Positions 1 to 10,066 of a stretch of DNA of 64,000 nt are shown piece by piece; position 1 is the stretch's first letter, and every line of letters starts with the position of its first letter. The position numbers were made by a program, and so were the translations under genes. Origin of the DNA: Porphyridium purpureum (lineage: Eukaryota; Rhodophyta; Bangiophyceae; Porphyridiales; Porphyridiaceae); assembly GCA_008690995.1 (NCBI GenBank), contig VRMN01000008.1, forward strand, positions 372,001-436,000. Reading direction: 5' to 3'. The notes beneath the pieces are model-generated. The model ran no database searches and was not told the DNA's origin. It saw only the letters and a list, made by a program, of their open reading frames with translations.

Positions 1-2
1 AC

Positions 3-3000
3 TCGCTCAATGCTGAAATAGCCATGCGCAATGTGTCTTCGATTGCTGACGGCGCTGAGTGGCTTGGGTATACGTACTATGGGACGCGAATGATGCGCAG
101 TCCTTCGCTGTACGGAGTGTCATGCATCGCGCATTCTGAGCAGGATGCAATCACAATTCAGTCGCGGCGGCGGATGGATTTGATCCATTCGGCGTGCATC
201 AAACTTGAGCGTGCAGGGCTTGTGCGCTACGACAAGAAAAAGCTGGTTGTGGGTCCAACTGAACTGGGTCGTATTGCCAGTGAGTACTACATTTCAAGCG
301 CGTCGATGGCGGCGTACGTACAACACCTCAAGGCTGACATAAGCGTGATGGATTTGCTACGCGTGTTTAGCATGAGCGCCGAATTCCGAAGTGTCCGCGT
401 GCGACAGGAAGAGAAGATGGAGTTAAAGCGTCTTGCGGAACGTGTACCGTATCCGCTTGTGGACGGCGGGAATGCCATGCTGGCCGACTCGGGATCGGCG
501 ATCCTAGCGGGCCAGACCGTCGATGGAAGCAACGATAAAGTGGTTGTTCTGCTTCAGGCATACATTTCGCGGCTAACACTTGACGGACTTGTGCTTGCTG
601 CAGATATGGTATATGTTACACAGTCTGCGGCTCGCATCGCGCGCGCTTTGTTCGACCTCGTGCTGCGGCGCAGATGGGCACAGGCCGCCGAAAAGTGTCT
701 CAGCCTCTACAAAATGATCAAATGGCGGCAGTGGAACGTAGAATCGCCGCTGCGACAGTTTGGAAGCGCAGGTGCAGTAGGTCCAGATCATCATCGCATT
801 GCAGTTCCAACCGAACTGCTTCGTAAGCTTGAGCGCAAGGATATGGAGCTGGAGCGCTTTTTTGACCTTGACGAGAAGCAGTTGGGCGATTTTTTGAGAA
901 ATGCAAAGTTGGGCACTCTCACATTTCGCTTGCTCCACCATCTGCCATATCTCGACGTCACCGCACGCGTCCGTCCAGTTACTCCTCATCTCTTGGATGT
1001 CGAGCTCAACTTAGTACCGGACTTTGTGTTTGATGGGGCGCGCTTCCATGCTGCTGGGCAGGCTTTCTGGGTCTGGGTAGAGGATGCTGACGCCGACATG
1101 ATTCTTTTCGCTAAACAGGTCTTCATCCGGGCTGCGCTGGCTCATGAAGAGCATGCGCTCAAGTTTACCGTCGCATTACAGCAGCAATCACAGCAGCAAC
1201 AATCGGTGCGTTCAGTTGACCCGTACTATTTTGTTCATGTCATGAGCGATTCGTGGATATCGCGTGACGTGGTCGTGCCCCTCTCACTTCGGAGCTTGGA
1301 ATTACCGCAAGTGTTCGAGCTGCGAACCAAAGTACATGCGGATCCGTCTGCGACTCGCGGTGAGCAAAGTACGCTCCGTGCCACGACCGAGTTGGCAGCG
1401 ATCAAGTCCCAAATTGAAGGGGAGCTTGAGAGCAGTGGTCATGACGTCGTTCCAAGTGGCGGCATCTATCAGTGGCGAAAAAATGTACTGGAGGCTGTGC
1501 TGATGCATGTGCAAACGAACCTCGCCATTTCGCGTCTCAACGTAATCCAGTCGCGGGTGTTTGATTCAATATTTTGCACCGATGCCAACTGCTTTGTGTC
1601 CATGCCCGGTGGCAGCGGCAGGGGTGTTCTGATTGACCTTTGCATTGCCCGTGCATTTTGGTCAAAGCCGCGTGCAGTATGTGTCGTGTTAGCGGCTTAT
1701 GGTGACACGGCTGCTGTCCGTCGAAGGGAGCAACTCGCCTCGGGCATCGCGCGCCTACTGGGCATTGCCGCAAATGTGCACGTATTGACGGGAGATCTCA
1801 GCTCCGACTTTAAGTTACTTGAAAGCGGTGATTCAGGCGCGATTTTGGTCGTCACTCCAACGGCGTGGGACATGCTCTCAAGGCGATGGAAGCAGCGCAA
1901 ATCCATTGTGCGCATCGATCTTTTCATCGCAGATCATGTCGAATTGGTAGGCTCCTTTGATCTGGATGGTAGTGCAAGCGGATCCGGTTTATCCCAGCGG
2001 CGTTTGGGAGTCACGCTCGAAGTGGTCCTTTCGCGCATGCGATATATTCGAAATTCGCATAAGAAGGCTGCTTTCCGCATGGTGGCATTTGCTGATATTA
2101 TGTCGAACGCGCGCGATATCATTGACTGGTTGGGTGTCGAGAAAGAGCATGGATACTGCTTTCCCATGGATGCGAGGGTCATCCCACTAGATACGCACGT
2201 TCAGAGCTTGGACTTGGACCCTAACAGCGAAAGTGGCACTGGCGGAGGAGCAGGAATGCGCAGGCAGTTTGCGATGGCTGTCTGTCGGATTTTGACACAG
2301 CTCACGAAGGATCACAGTACACCTCTGCTGGTGGTTGTCAACAGTCGCGGCAACGCGATCTCCATAGCAGCTGAGCTGCTCGTTTCCTTGCCTGCGCATT
2401 CAGTCACCTCTGAAATGAATACGGCATTGCCAGAGACGGCGGGTTTCAGCGAAATCAAGTCGGCAAGCCTTCGCGAGTGCATCGAGCACGGTGGTGTGGC
2501 GTTCCTGCACGAAGGTGTGAGCCAAGCGGACCGAGTTGCCGTGCTGCAACTTTACGTGAAGGGTGCTCTGCGAGTTATGGTGCTGACGCCCGCAATGCTT
2601 CAGCACGATGGTCGGCTTCGTGCGAATGTGGTGGTGCTTGCTGGTACGACTCGAGAAGAGTCGCGTATGGGTTGCAACATTGCGCAACAGTATGCGTTTA
2701 GCGAAGTTTGCCTGATGCTTGGTCGTGCCGGTGTTTCCGTCCCCACGCCGGAGCCAGCCGTGGACCATGAATGGCCACGTTCTGGCTCGTCACGAGGGGC
2801 TGCTGTGGCCTATGTGCTAACCGAACCTGCATACAAAGAATACTATGTGCGTTGCCTCGGGGAGGCTCTGCCAGTGGAATCAGGACTGGATCAAGGGCCG
2901 GACTTGGCCGACCATATGAATGCGGAAATCGTGTCGAGAGTGATTGAGACGCAGCAGGACATGATTGACTATCTTACATGGACATTATACTACAGGCGTC

Positions 3001-4583
3001 TTATGCAGAATCCGAATTACTACGGCTTGAATCTCTTGTCAACGCTGAATAAGCAAGGCAATAAGAATGCCGTGGCAGCGACACGACAGCGAATTTCGGA
3101 GCACTTGAGCCAGCTTGTGGAGGACTGTGTGACCGAATTGCGTGAAACCAAGTGCATTTCTGTGGAAGGCCAGTTTGGCGCATCGACAGTGGTTGACAAT
3201 GGCAGTGACTTGATCGCCTCTCCAGGTGAAGCAGCACCTGGCACGATCGGGGATGGCATTGTGATTCTCGGCGCACTGAACTTGGGGATGATCGCCTCCC
3301 ATTACTACGTTCAGCATGCCACCATCACTGTGTTTTCACAAAGTCTGTCTGAAAAGACCACCCGGTTGCGCAGCCTGATGGAAATTCTGGCCGCTGCCTC
3401 GGAATTTGATGATCTACCTGTGCGAAGTGACGAAGAAGCCGCGCTTCGCACGCTGGCAACGCACACAGATGTACTAGCTGCTGGGAGACATGATCTTCTA
3501 GACCGTGTTGCGGACCCGCACGTCAAGGCACTTGTGCTCATGCACTCGCATTTACGGCGAGCTTTGGGCACCAACACTCCTCCGCAGCTGCGTGAGGACC
3601 AAACGCGTGTGGTGCGAACGATGGTGCGACTCTTGTACGCACTTGTCGATGTCGCCAGCTCGTCTGGGTGGCTCAAGACGACGCTGGCTGCAATGGAACT
3701 CTGCCAGGCTGTCGTACAGGCATGCTGGCCGGCTCGCATTGCCAATCAGCAAAGCCAACCGCGACTCTCTCCGTTGCAGCAGCTGCCACATATGGACGCA
3801 TCACTGCTTGCGCGCCTGGCAAGTCGCAATGTACATGGAGTGTTTGACTTGCTTGATATGGAGGAAGAGGAACGCACTGCTGCCTTCAAAGGTTTATCAA
3901 GAGCGCAGATTGCGGACATTGCGCGCTTTTGTAATGCGTTTCCCAACGTTGATTTTTCGTGCGCGGTCCATCCCGCACGCCTCGCCTTGCCAGGAGCAGG
4001 GCACGACATCGCAGACGATAGTGGTGTAGTCACGGTGCGCGTGCGCTTGGAGCGCGACCCTGATGATGACGATGATGATCATAGTGACCATGAGGAGGAG
4101 GCAGGACCGGCGGCAGCAGAGAGAGGGGAAGCGAGGGGCCAGGAGGCCCAGGAACTAGACGGCATTGAAAGGGAATCTTTGCCTCGGTTGCAAATGCCCA
4201 GGCCGTTGCCCGCGGAGGCAGTGTCCAAAACCACACCATCGCCAGGAGAATCTGGCGCACGCGCCGCGCACGCGCCGCTGTACCCCGGGCGAAAGGATGA
4301 AGGCTGGTGGGTGTGCGTGGGCGATGTGCGTCAGAATCGCATTCTGGCGCTCAAGCGTGCCGTGATTGACGAGCGCCAGCCAGTTGAGCTGGAGCTTCGT
4401 TTCCGCGAGGACGACTGGTTTTCTGAGGAAACTGCGAACCAGGCGAATGTCCGCACATCGGCTCATCACGAAAATACCGTCGCACAAGCGCCGCGGCAAC
4501 TTGGCGTGTTCCTCATCAGCGACTGCTACCTGGGTTGCGACCAAGAAGAAACCTTGCACTACTGTACCTCGCCTTCTTCATAA
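3..4583 (+). CDS. BRR2: BRR2-type U5 snRNP RNA helicase, C-terminal two thirds (cut by left edge)
   Basis: The frame is open from the first bases of the window. The residues before the first ATG (position 24) already read as the conserved LNAEIA segment that precedes the winged helix of Ski2-like helicases, so the true start lies outside. In order I see the end of helicase cassette 1 (WLGYTYYGTRM), a first Sec63 unit (ASEYYISSASMAAY, SPLRQF), a second RecA cassette from about residue 500, and a second Sec63 unit from about residue 1083 (NLGMIASHYY). Two Ski2-like cassettes with two Sec63 units is the BRR2/ASCC3 layout; the SDCYLGCDQ ending fits BRR2, which unwinds U4/U6 during spliceosome activation. 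The second cassette is degenerate: its Walker A reads GGSGRG and its motif II reads ADHVEL. A run of Asp/Glu near position 4060 interrupts the last Sec63 unit. Confidence 0.92.
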   Translation, partial: SLNAEIAMRNVSSIADGAEWLGYTYYGTRMMRSPSLYGVSCIAHSEQDAITIQSRRRMDLIHSACIKLERAGLVRYDKKKLVVGPTELGRIASEYYISSASMAAYVQHLKADISVMDLLRVFSMSAEFRSVRVRQEEKMELKRLAERVPYPLVDGGNAMLADSGSAILAGQTVDGSNDKVVVLLQAYISRLTLDGLVLAADMVYVTQSAARIARALFDLVLRRRWAQAAEKCLSLYKMIKWRQWNVESPLRQFGSAGAVGPDHHRIAVPTELLRKLERKDMELERFFDLDEKQLGDFLRNAKLGTLTFRLLHHLPYLDVTARVRPVTPHLLDVELNLVPDFVFDGARFHAAGQAFWVWVEDADADMILFAKQVFIRAALAHEEHALKFTVALQQQSQQQQSVRSVDPYYFVHVMSDSWISRDVVVPLSLRSLELPQVFELRTKVHADPSATRGEQSTLRATTELAAIKSQIEGELESSGHDVVPSGGIYQWRKNVLEAVLMHVQTNLAISRLNVIQSRVFDSIFCTDANCFVSMPGGSGRGVLIDLCIARAFWSKPRAVCVVLAAYGDTAAVRRREQLASGIARLLGIAANVHVLTGDLSSDFKLLESGDSGAILVVTPTAWDMLSRRWKQRKSIVRIDLFIADHVELVGSFDLDGSASGSGLSQRRLGVTLEVVLSRMRYIRNSHKKAAFRMVAFADIMSNARDIIDWLGVEKEHGYCFPMDARVIPLDTHVQSLDLDPNSESGTGGGAGMRRQFAMAVCRILTQLTKDHSTPLLVVVNSRGNAISIAAELLVSLPAHSVTSEMNTALPETAGFSEIKSASLRECIEHGGVAFLHEGVSQADRVAVLQLYVKGALRVMVLTPAMLQHDGRLRANVVVLAGTTREESRMGCNIAQQYAFSEVCLMLGRAGVSVPTPEPAVDHEWPRSGSSRGAAVAYVLTEPAYKEYYVRCLGEALPVESGLDQGPDLADHMNAEIVSRVIETQQDMIDYLTWTLYYRRLMQNPNYYGLNLLSTLNKQGNKNAVAATRQRISEHLSQLVEDCVTELRETKCISVEGQFGASTVVDNGSDLIASPGEAAPGTIGDGIVILGALNLGMIASHYYVQHATITVFSQSLSEKTTRLRSLMEILAAASEFDDLPVRSDEEAALRTLATHTDVLAAGRHDLLDRVADPHVKALVLMHSHLRRALGTNTPPQLREDQTRVVRTMVRLLYALVDVASSSGWLKTTLAAMELCQAVVQACWPARIANQQSQPRLSPLQQLPHMDASLLARLASRNVHGVFDLLDMEEEERTAAFKGLSRAQIADIARFCNAFPNVDFSCAVHPARLALPGAGHDIADDSGVVTVRVRLERDPDDDDDDHSDHEEEAGPAAAERGEARGQEAQELDGIERESLPRLQMPRPLPAEAVSKTTPSPGESGARAAHAPLYPGRKDEGWWVCVGDVRQNRILALKRAVIDERQPVELELRFREDDWFSEETANQANVRTSAHHENTVAQAPRQLGVFLISDCYLGCDQEETLHYCTSPSS

Positions 4584-4797
4584 GCGCGGCGCTTACATTA
4601 TTCTATGTAAATAGCCTCGGTTTACTAGACACCTTTCGTGTCACGCTTCGCGCGCTTTTTCGGTGTTTCGGTGTTTCGGTCTTCAGGCGGTGGGGAGATG
4701 AAGAAGGGAGAGGAGCGGAATCAAGAAGAGGCGGGGGGATTGACAGACACAGTCCACGATTGTATATTCTGCGTGTTGCGGCACAGGACTGCGCACA

Positions 4798-5748
4798 ATG
4801 TTCGAGCTGGAGTATGCCAAGACTGCGCGGTCGCAATGTTCGTTTACCAAGAAGAGAATCGAGAAGGATGAGCTTCGCGTCGGAATGATGGTCGATTTTC
4901 AAGGCCAGCCGCAGAAGCGCTGGTACTCTGTCGACGGGTTTTTCGAGATGCAGGACCGCAAGCGCGACGAGTCGAGCAAGGTGCGCGATTTCGCCGAGTT
5001 TGAGTTCTCGCCGACTCAAGGGTTTGACGTTTTGCTGCCGCAGGACAAGGCGCACGTGGAACAAAGACTGGTTGATCTGCATGATGAGGAACAGCAAGCA
5101 AAGCGTAAAGCAGAGAGAGCGAAGCTGGCAAAGGAGAAGCGCAACGCGAAGAAGAAGCAAGACAACGAGCACGACTCTGACGGCGAGGACGATTCTGAAG
5201 GCCCGTCGTCAAAACGAGCGAAGACGGAGCCGGGCTCGCAGTTCAAGCTACCCGACAGTGAAATTGTGTCTGGGCCTGGGTGGCAGAAGGAGGCGTCGCT
5301 GAAGACGCGCGACTATGCTCGCCAAATGCATGCCAAGCTGCCCGCCGACGACAAGGAAGCCGCCAAAATTGCGCTTCGATTCGTCATGTTGGCGAGACAA
5401 GGCGAGTCGGTGGATGTGTGCTCTGCCACCCAGCAGCTTTTGCAAGAAGTCGGGATTCAGGACGCTGCATCCAGTGCGCAGGTTCTGGTCCAAGCGAACA
5501 GTGGGTTAGTATCTGCGCTTTCAGAGTGCGCCAAGTTTGCCAGAAACCAAGGTGATGGCTTCAAGGGCACCGCGTTCAAAAAGGCGGCTGACGCCATCGC
5601 CGAACTCGACTTTGAAGTTACGTCTGGTTCAGAATTGTCCAAAGGGGCCAAAAAAGTTGCGGGCATCGGCAAGTCAATCGCCACGATGATAGATGAGTAT
5701 ATTGCGTCTGGAACGATGAGCAAATTGGAGGAATACCGATCCATGTAG
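4798..5748 (+). CDS. Degenerate PARP-type finger fused to a polymerase-beta 8-kDa-like domain
   Basis: A 316-residue protein starting at the ATG at 4798. Residues 2-60 follow the PARP1 finger pattern (EYAK, ELRVGMMV, WY..FF), but of the four zinc ligands only Cys14 remains; the other three positions are Thr17, Ser44 and Gly47. A charged Lys/Glu/Asp-rich linker (about residues 95-145) follows. The last 85 residues match the N-terminal 8-kDa HhH domain of family X polymerases (FKKAADAIAEL, SGSEL, GIGKSIA, IDEYIASG). The position of the polymerase-beta Schiff-base lysine (Lys72) is Met here (ATMIDEY). There is no polymerase palm. I infer a non-catalytic DNA-binding or scaffolding role in nuclear repair; the middle (residues 150-225) is not recognised. 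It begins about 215 bp after BRR2 on the same strand. Confidence 0.75.
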   Translation: MFELEYAKTARSQCSFTKKRIEKDELRVGMMVDFQGQPQKRWYSVDGFFEMQDRKRDESSKVRDFAEFEFSPTQGFDVLLPQDKAHVEQRLVDLHDEEQQAKRKAERAKLAKEKRNAKKKQDNEHDSDGEDDSEGPSSKRAKTEPGSQFKLPDSEIVSGPGWQKEASLKTRDYARQMHAKLPADDKEAAKIALRFVMLARQGESVDVCSATQQLLQEVGIQDAASSAQVLVQANSGLVSALSECAKFARNQGDGFKGTAFKKAADAIAELDFEVTSGSELSKGAKKVAGIGKSIATMIDEYIASGTMSKLEEYRSM

Positions 5749-5772
5749 TGCGGCGGCAGGCTCTGCGCCATT

Positions 5773-7422
5773 TCAAACGCTACTTGTCACTTGCGATTTG
5801 AGTCTGGCCCATTCTTCGCGGCCGGCGATTTCCTGACACACAAAATGAAGACCGGCTCTCAAAACCCGCGCAGCCGGGTAAGGAAGATCGCGCGGAACCC
5901 CAACACGATCTCTAAAATACATTAAAGATGCGCATATGTCCTGCTTTGTGTCGCGGTCTGCCTGAAGTAATGAGTCACGGACTGACGGTCCCGGCGTGTC
6001 GTCTTGAGCGACTAGCCATGCGGCCAAATCAAACAGAGCGGCATCCACATACTCCTTGAGCATACTCGGTACTCGAGATACATCTGCGTCCGGGTCGGAC
6101 AAAGGCGCTCGTACAGTACGCGGGCGCTCACCTATTCCTCTGACACAAAACTTGACCAACTTTTCATGATTCTGCACCAATCGGGCCGCGGCTTGCAATT
6201 TGTTTCTTTGGAGCTCTAGCTCGGCTTGCTTTGGGTCGTTCAGATCTTCGCTGGGGCGGAAGGCGCTCGACTGCCACCAGTCCGGTTCATCCCGGAGCGG
6301 TGGGAGTGGGAGCAGCCACGCGTTGGCGCCTGATCCATCAATGACCGAATGCAATGCATCCTGCGAGCCTCGCGCTTTGCTGAAGTATCCGGAGCCGTAT
6401 TGAGGAGGTATTGCTTTGGCGTGACTGTAGATATCGCCCTGCAAAGCGCGAAAGCTCTGCACATTGCGTTCAAGCGCACACAACCACGCATCGATCGACG
6501 GAAAGCGCTGTCGAATGAGCATGTCTTTCCAATAGGCAGCGGTAGCCGTGTAGCGTTCAAAAAATGGCGCTGCCACAATATCAACGAGTGAGACGTCGTC
6601 TCCCATCATGTACTGCTTGCCGGGAGCAATATTGTCGAGGGCATCACTCCACGCCTGGAGCGCAGCGACAAACTGCTTCTCATTGCCCCCGGGATAAAAC
6701 ATATGACCACACCAGCACGAAAAGACATCGCGCTCGAGTCGAAGAAGCGCTTGCATCGCTTGCTTCCCCTTGGTATCTTGCGGAAGCAGGCTTGCGTAAG
6801 TCGGGAAATTCGCCTCAAGAAAGAACATGATGTCTAGGGATTCGGTAATAAGACGCTCATTGCGCTCACTTCCAGCTTCAGAAACCGTGATGGCTGGGAA
6901 TAAACCACTGGGCACCATGCGAAGGTAGTATTCTGGCTTGGCACCGTAACAGCGCATGTTGATCATCCGAATACGGTACGGAATGCGCTTGATTTCGAGC
7001 TGCATCTGCACGCGCTGACAGTATGCGCACCACGCTGCAGGATCCCTGTACAAGGTCACTCGCACGTCCTTTTCTTGCGCGCCATCAAAAAGACGCAACT
7101 GGCCGTCAAAACTTCGGTTCACCACCAGATCGGGACCTGTCTGCAATGCATCAATTCCGGGCTTTCCCGGCACTTTTCCAGCTAGCGTATCCCAATCTGC
7201 CATTCTAAGCCGCGCTGATGAGCTTCCAACATGCGTCGACGCAGCAGACCCCTGGAGCTCCGGTCCGGATGGCGTCGAGCCAGAAAGAAACGATCTGGAC
7301 CAAACCCTCAGAATTCTTTGGCGCAACGACGAGGGCGGCTGCATGAACAAGCTCCGATTCCGTGCGCCCCTCCCGCCAGCTCGCGGCGCGCACCAGCCAC
7401 CACTTACAAACCCCAAACTCAT
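5773..7422 (-). CDS. Glutathione S-transferase / glutaredoxin-fold protein with long C-terminal extension
   Basis: A 549-residue protein from an ATG at 7422. After a roughly 110-residue N-terminal extension rich in Arg and Ser, which could be a plastid targeting region, comes a thioredoxin-fold GST N-domain with a CAYC active-site motif (WCAYCQRVQ), the cis-Pro region VPSGLFP and the ESLDIMFFLE glutathione-site segment. The helical GST C-domain follows (SLVDIVAAPFFERY). The final 200 residues resemble the extension of plant plastid GST-like proteins of the At4g10000 type. The CxxC motif suggests glutaredoxin-like reduction or deglutathionylation rather than classical conjugation; that is inference from the motif. 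It ends about 25 bp from the stop of the convergent PARP-finger gene and shares its upstream region with RPL9. Confidence 0.8.
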   Translation of the reverse strand: MSLGFVSGGWCAPRAGGRGARNRSLFMQPPSSLRQRILRVWSRSFLSGSTPSGPELQGSAASTHVGSSSARLRMADWDTLAGKVPGKPGIDALQTGPDLVVNRSFDGQLRLFDGAQEKDVRVTLYRDPAAWCAYCQRVQMQLEIKRIPYRIRMINMRCYGAKPEYYLRMVPSGLFPAITVSEAGSERNERLITESLDIMFFLEANFPTYASLLPQDTKGKQAMQALLRLERDVFSCWCGHMFYPGGNEKQFVAALQAWSDALDNIAPGKQYMMGDDVSLVDIVAAPFFERYTATAAYWKDMLIRQRFPSIDAWLCALERNVQSFRALQGDIYSHAKAIPPQYGSGYFSKARGSQDALHSVIDGSGANAWLLPLPPLRDEPDWWQSSAFRPSEDLNDPKQAELELQRNKLQAAARLVQNHEKLVKFCVRGIGERPRTVRAPLSDPDADVSRVPSMLKEYVDAALFDLAAWLVAQDDTPGPSVRDSLLQADRDTKQDICASLMYFRDRVGVPRDLPYPAARVLRAGLHFVCQEIAGREEWARLKSQVTSSV

Positions 7423-7639
7423 CCTAGAGCATCACCAACCGCTCTCCGCCAAACTTGCTCCACGCCCTCTTCTCTCTCCTGCTTCCTCCCCTCCTGCACC
7501 CCCAATTCCACCACCAACTGAACTCACAACCGTACCCATCGTTCACCCTAAAGCTAACCCATCCGCATGGTTAGATCGAGGGTGCGATCTTTCTTTTCGG
7601 GAGTTATTTAAGATATTATTCGTTAATTAATCTGTAGTG

Positions 7640-7680
7640 CTGTACCTCATCATGCTTATGGTTTGTGGTATAAGGTACAG
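7640..7680. promoter_or_regulatory. CTGTAC / GGTACAG pair between GST-like gene and RPL9
   Basis: CTGTACC at 7640 and GGTACAG at 7674 face each other as an inverted pair in the divergent intergenic region. The same words recur upstream of several other genes in the window. The rest of the gap (7423-7907) is pyrimidine-rich next to the GST start and purine-rich (GGGAGAGAGG type) from 7790 to the RPL9 start, as expected for a leader. Regulatory function is inferred from recurrence and position. Confidence 0.5.
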
Positions 7681-7907
7681 TGTGTTACAACGCGGGACGC
7701 CGGCGCCGTGAGACGCGCAGTCGGCGGGGCCCGTACTATGAAATAGCGCTATTTTAATAGGAAGACGAGAAAGGTGTTCTTGGAGGTTTGTAGCGGTGAG
7801 AGGAGGGGAAGAGGAGAAGAAGGGAACAGTGAAGGGTTGAAGCGGGGGAGGGAGGGAGTGAGGTTCTGAGGGAGAGAGGGGGAGGTGAGGGAGACAACGG
7901 GGGAAAT

Positions 7908-8474
7908 ATGAAGCTGGTGTTGACGACAGAGTACATCACCATCCCGAAAGGGGTTGAAGTGAAGGTGAATGCGCGGCAAGTGGCGGTGAAGGGCCCGCGC
8001 GGCGAGCTGTCGCGCGACTTGCGCCACGCGCAGGTGGATATTTCGCGGCCGGAGGAGAATGAGCTGCGCGTCGATATGTGGCACGCGCCGTCCAAGGTGA
8101 AGGCCGGCATGAACTCGATTTGCTCGGCGATCCGGAACATGATCGTCGGCGTCACGCAGGGCTTCCAGTACAAGATGCGCTTTGTGTACGCCCATTTCCC
8201 CATCAACGTGTCCGTGGAAGGGACGAACTCGGTCGAGATCAGGAATTTCCTGGGAGAGAAGCGCGTGCGCGTGGTCCAAATGCTCGATGGTGTCACATGT
8301 TACAGATCAGATGACATCAAGGACGAGCTCGTCATTGAAGGCAACGACATCAACATGGTCTCGCAGAGTGCGGCCCTGGTGCATCAGAGCTGCTTGGTGA
8401 AGAAGAAGGATATCCGAAAGTTCCTTGACGGCATCTACGTCAGCGCAAGGGGCAACATCACTCAACTCGACTAG
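7908..8474 (+). CDS. RPL9: 60S ribosomal protein L9 (uL6)
   Basis: A 188-residue protein, the usual length for eukaryotic uL6, with no intron. It carries the two-fold repeated uL6 structure: the N-terminal ITIPKGVEVKV and KGPRGEL strands, the YAHFPINV segment, and the C-terminal VSQSAALVHQSCLVKKKDIRKFLDG signature ending in ITQLD. It sits near the GTPase-associated region of the large cytosolic subunit. The start at 7908 is followed directly by the conserved sequence. It is convergent with the glucokinase gene, with about 135 bp between stops. Confidence 0.97.
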   Translation: MKLVLTTEYITIPKGVEVKVNARQVAVKGPRGELSRDLRHAQVDISRPEENELRVDMWHAPSKVKAGMNSICSAIRNMIVGVTQGFQYKMRFVYAHFPINVSVEGTNSVEIRNFLGEKRVRVVQMLDGVTCYRSDDIKDELVIEGNDINMVSQSAALVHQSCLVKKKDIRKFLDGIYVSARGNITQLD

Positions 8475-8609
8475 GTCCCGCGGGTGTACTCGAATAAGGT
8501 AAAGCGGCTCCGTTTCCAGGCCCAAAATTTTACTCTGTGTTCACCCACATTTGATGGCTCCAGTGCGACAACAATCAAACGATCCATGCCACTGCCGTGT
8601 CAAGGCCCT

Positions 8610-9953
8610 CTACCGGGGGCTTTTCTCCGGCATCTTGGAGTCAGTTCTTTCGAACAAAAGCTGCACGGCGTACACAAGCGCACCCCGCACACCAAGGTCA
8701 TCCGCAGTAATTACGTGCACGGGCAGGCTTTGCACCAAGTCTCGCATTCGTCCCTTCGAGACCATTGCCACTCGAAAACGCGACTCTGGGTTCACAAGTT
8801 GATCAGGTAGCATGCGGAGTAACGCCGGCGCAATGCCACCAGCAATGAACAGGCCTCCAGTCGGAACGTACTTCAAGGCAACGTTACCGACCTCAGAGCC
8901 GTATGCTGAGAGCACGATTTCGAGAGATTGCACTGCGAGTCCATAAGCAGGCGCAAGTCGCGTGATCATGGCGCCCGGATCGCTACTTTGCATAATCTTC
9001 TCGTCGCATTCAAGGTCGACCCGTTCCGGAAACTCGGCCCGCAGGAACCTGTATACATTGAAAACGCCCTTTCCAGACACCACTCGCTCCACGGACACGT
9101 GCGGATTCACAATTTCGGGCTTTTCAAGCCGCTCGCGCAGCCGTGCCTGCATCCACTGCACCATTTTGAGCTCGAGATCAGTCTGCGGGGCAAAGTCCAC
9201 GTGCCCGCCTTCCGATCCAAACACACCATACCTCCTTGCCGATGGCGACGGCGCATCCTGGCTTGTCGAGAACGGGACGACAAAGCACTCGCCCAACCCA
9301 GTTCCGGCGCCCACCACTGCAATCACTCCATGAGGATCCGCGTTGCTACCCGGCTGAAGCGTCGTATACTCGTGCTTCTGCAGGCTCGTCACGGCGTACC
9401 CGTTCGCGGCAAAATCATTCAGCAACACGCAAGGAAATCCAAACGCCCTCCGCATCTCATAGCCATCCACCACCCAATCCGCTCGGTTCGTGAACGTAAT
9501 CGAGTTGTCTCTGACGACGCCTGCCACAGCAAAGCACGCCATGACGATCGACTTCCGACTAGGGAGCACACGCAGACTATCGCTGCACGTCAAAAGAAAG
9601 GTATCCACAACCTCATCGAACGATTTGTAGTCGTCATTCTTGTACTTCACACTGGCCACCGGCTCCAACCCTCCGGACAGCGATGAGGGCGAGTGCAAAC
9701 TCGGGCGAGGAAACAGAGAAAGGCGAGAGTTCGTCCCTCCGACATCAGCCGCCACAACAAATTCGACGCTCAACGCACTTCCACTTCCATTTTGCAGGGC
9801 CGACGCATTCCAACGAGGTTTCCAGTGGCGCCTGCGGGCGGACGCGCACGTGTTCAGTCTCCAGTTGCGACCACGTACCTCGCGCGCAGGAATGCTGGGT
9901 TCCAGGAGGAAGTCCCGTCCAATGGTCGGGATGAACGCATCCACCAATCGCAT
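8610..9953 (-). CDS. glk: Bacterial-type glucokinase
   Basis: A 447-residue protein from the first in-frame ATG at 9953; the frame is open slightly further but only with a GTG. About 65 residues of basic, Arg-rich sequence precede the kinase and may target it to an organelle. The kinase has the ATP-binding phosphate-1 loop VAADVGGTNSRL, the VGAGTGLGE segment, EGGHVDF of the sugar site, and the family's RVVSGKGVFNVYRFL region and GGLFIAGGIAP loop. This is the single-substrate glucokinase family of cyanobacteria and proteobacteria, not animal/fungal hexokinase, and it phosphorylates glucose for glycolysis or starch turnover. A bacterial or plastid-ancestor origin is probable, though I cannot test phylogeny here. 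Confidence 0.92.
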   Translation of the reverse strand: MRLVDAFIPTIGRDFLLEPSIPAREVRGRNWRLNTCASARRRHWKPRWNASALQNGSGSALSVEFVVAADVGGTNSRLSLFPRPSLHSPSSLSGGLEPVASVKYKNDDYKSFDEVVDTFLLTCSDSLRVLPSRKSIVMACFAVAGVVRDNSITFTNRADWVVDGYEMRRAFGFPCVLLNDFAANGYAVTSLQKHEYTTLQPGSNADPHGVIAVVGAGTGLGECFVVPFSTSQDAPSPSARRYGVFGSEGGHVDFAPQTDLELKMVQWMQARLRERLEKPEIVNPHVSVERVVSGKGVFNVYRFLRAEFPERVDLECDEKIMQSSDPGAMITRLAPAYGLAVQSLEIVLSAYGSEVGNVALKYVPTGGLFIAGGIAPALLRMLPDQLVNPESRFRVAMVSKGRMRDLVQSLPVHVITADDLGVRGALVYAVQLLFERTDSKMPEKSPR

Positions 9954-10066
9954 CTTGTGGATCACGCGGTCGGGTGGGCGCAGCCGCGGTCAACCTCCCG
10001 CATCTACCAGTGCCCTCGCTTCCGTTGCAGCGGCAACAACAAACGGAACTACTTGGAAATGCACGA

